Assembly (NCBI GenBank): GCA_007119835.1
Contig: SKOX01000441.1
Span: 1 to 14,523, forward strand
Reading direction: 5' to 3'
Origin: Paracoccaceae bacterium
Lineage (GTDB): Bacteria > Pseudomonadota > Alphaproteobacteria > Rhodobacterales > Rhodobacteraceae
Length of the DNA stretch: 14,523 bases
The notes beneath the pieces are model-generated. The model saw nothing but the letters and a program-made list of their open reading frames with translations. It was not told where the DNA came from and did not search any database. A program made the translations under genes and the position numbers. Shown here one piece after another: positions 14,087 through 14,523 of the stretch (its first letter is position 1; every line of letters starts with the position of its first letter).

Positions 14087-14523
14087 ATGCCCGACACCTC
14101 TGGCTTCCTCCGTCCGCAGGCGATCCGCAAGGCGCCCGCAGCCGTTACCCGGCTTGCCGCGCTCGCCACGGCGTTCGTGCTCGTCGTGGCGCCGCCGCTG
14201 CCCGCCGAAGCACCTCCCGCGGCGTCCGGCGCGCCGACTGCCGGCGCCCTCTTCGCGGTCCGGGTGTTCGACGACGTCGAGACCGGCGACCGGCTGGTCT
14301 TCCGCTTTCAGCGCATCGCCGAGCCGGAAGACCCTCGGGTCCCGACGTTCGACGGCACCGCCACCGTCACGCTGATGGACGCCGAAGACCGTCCCGGCCG
14401 CGAGGCCCAGGTTGTCATCGCCGCCGAGGATGGCCCGCCCCGCGCCGGCCCGCCGCTGCCGGAGGCAGCCGGCCACCCGCTCCTGGTCGTCTTCCTCGAG
14501 AACATCGTGGGCATGATGGCCGC
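14087..14523 (+). CDS. Exported protein of unknown function, 5' part
   Basis: Not recognised. The gene runs off the right edge with 145 codons visible. Residues 1-42 form a long signal peptide: polar and basic up to KAPAAVTR, then a hydrophobic stretch ALATAFVLVVAPPLPAEA ending in a typical AEA cleavage site. The mature part looks like a small beta-rich periplasmic domain (FAVRVFDDVETGDRLVFRFQ, then FDGTATVTLMDAEDRPGREAQ), followed by a helix-like segment (LLVVFLENIVGMMA) at the edge. The ATG has AGAAGG ten bases upstream, and third positions are GC-rich. It is divergent from the response regulator, with a 249-base gap between them in which I saw no confident promoter or operator. Confidence 0.75.
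   Translation, partial: MPDTSGFLRPQAIRKAPAAVTRLAALATAFVLVVAPPLPAEAPPAASGAPTAGALFAVRVFDDVETGDRLVFRFQRIAEPEDPRVPTFDGTATVTLMDAEDRPGREAQVVIAAEDGPPRAGPPLPEAAGHPLLVVFLENIVGMMA

Noticed and set aside
1..14523. CRISPR arrays, insertion sequences or phage genes
   Set aside because: No regularly spaced repeats, transposase or integrase motifs or phage structural proteins were found on either strand.

Overview
The window is a GC-rich stretch of bacterial chromosome with strongly GC-biased third codon positions. It most likely comes from an alphaproteobacterium, possibly near Rhodobacterales or Rhodospirillales. That placement rests on codon use, the style of the Pst proteins and the gene neighbourhoods, and is an inference. 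Most genes lie on the minus strand, so they read right to left.

Left edge (1-930): the 5' part of a secreted di-haem cytochrome c peroxidase on the minus strand. A perfect FNR/ANR-type site (TTGAT-N4-ATCAA) lies 104 bases upstream of its start, which suggests induction at low oxygen. Between it and pstB is a roughly 500-base gap. Directly behind pstB this gap holds what looks like a decayed phoU start, with no usable start codon and no downstream PhoU body.

Phosphate block (931-7785, minus strand, transcribed in the order DNA-binding protein, pstS, pstC, pstA, pstB): a complete high-affinity phosphate ABC transporter. PstC and PstA are the long forms, with large inserts outside the permease domain. 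Upstream of pstS is a small PhoB-like winged-helix protein that has no receiver domain. Two Pho-box promoters can be read. A four-unit array inside the 3' end of the winged-helix gene drives pstS, and a two-unit array upstream drives the winged-helix gene itself. Each has a TATnnT-type -10 exactly 10 bases downstream. A GC-rich hairpin between pstS and pstC probably lets PstS be made in excess. No full-length phoU, phoB or phoR is in the window.

Middle (7849-9542): a gap with a small coding-like reading frame of 40 codons, then an MFS transporter on the plus strand. This converges on a tRNA-Cys(GCA) gene on the minus strand whose CCA end is encoded.

Signalling block (9666-13837, minus strand): a tight three-gene operon of a LuxR/NarL-type response regulator, a FIST-domain sensor resembling NosP, and a hybrid histidine kinase resembling NahK. 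In other proteobacteria NosP/NahK pairs sense nitric oxide and control biofilm or related phosphorelays, so a similar role is likely here.

Right edge (14087-14523): the 5' part of an unrecognised exported protein, divergent from the response regulator.
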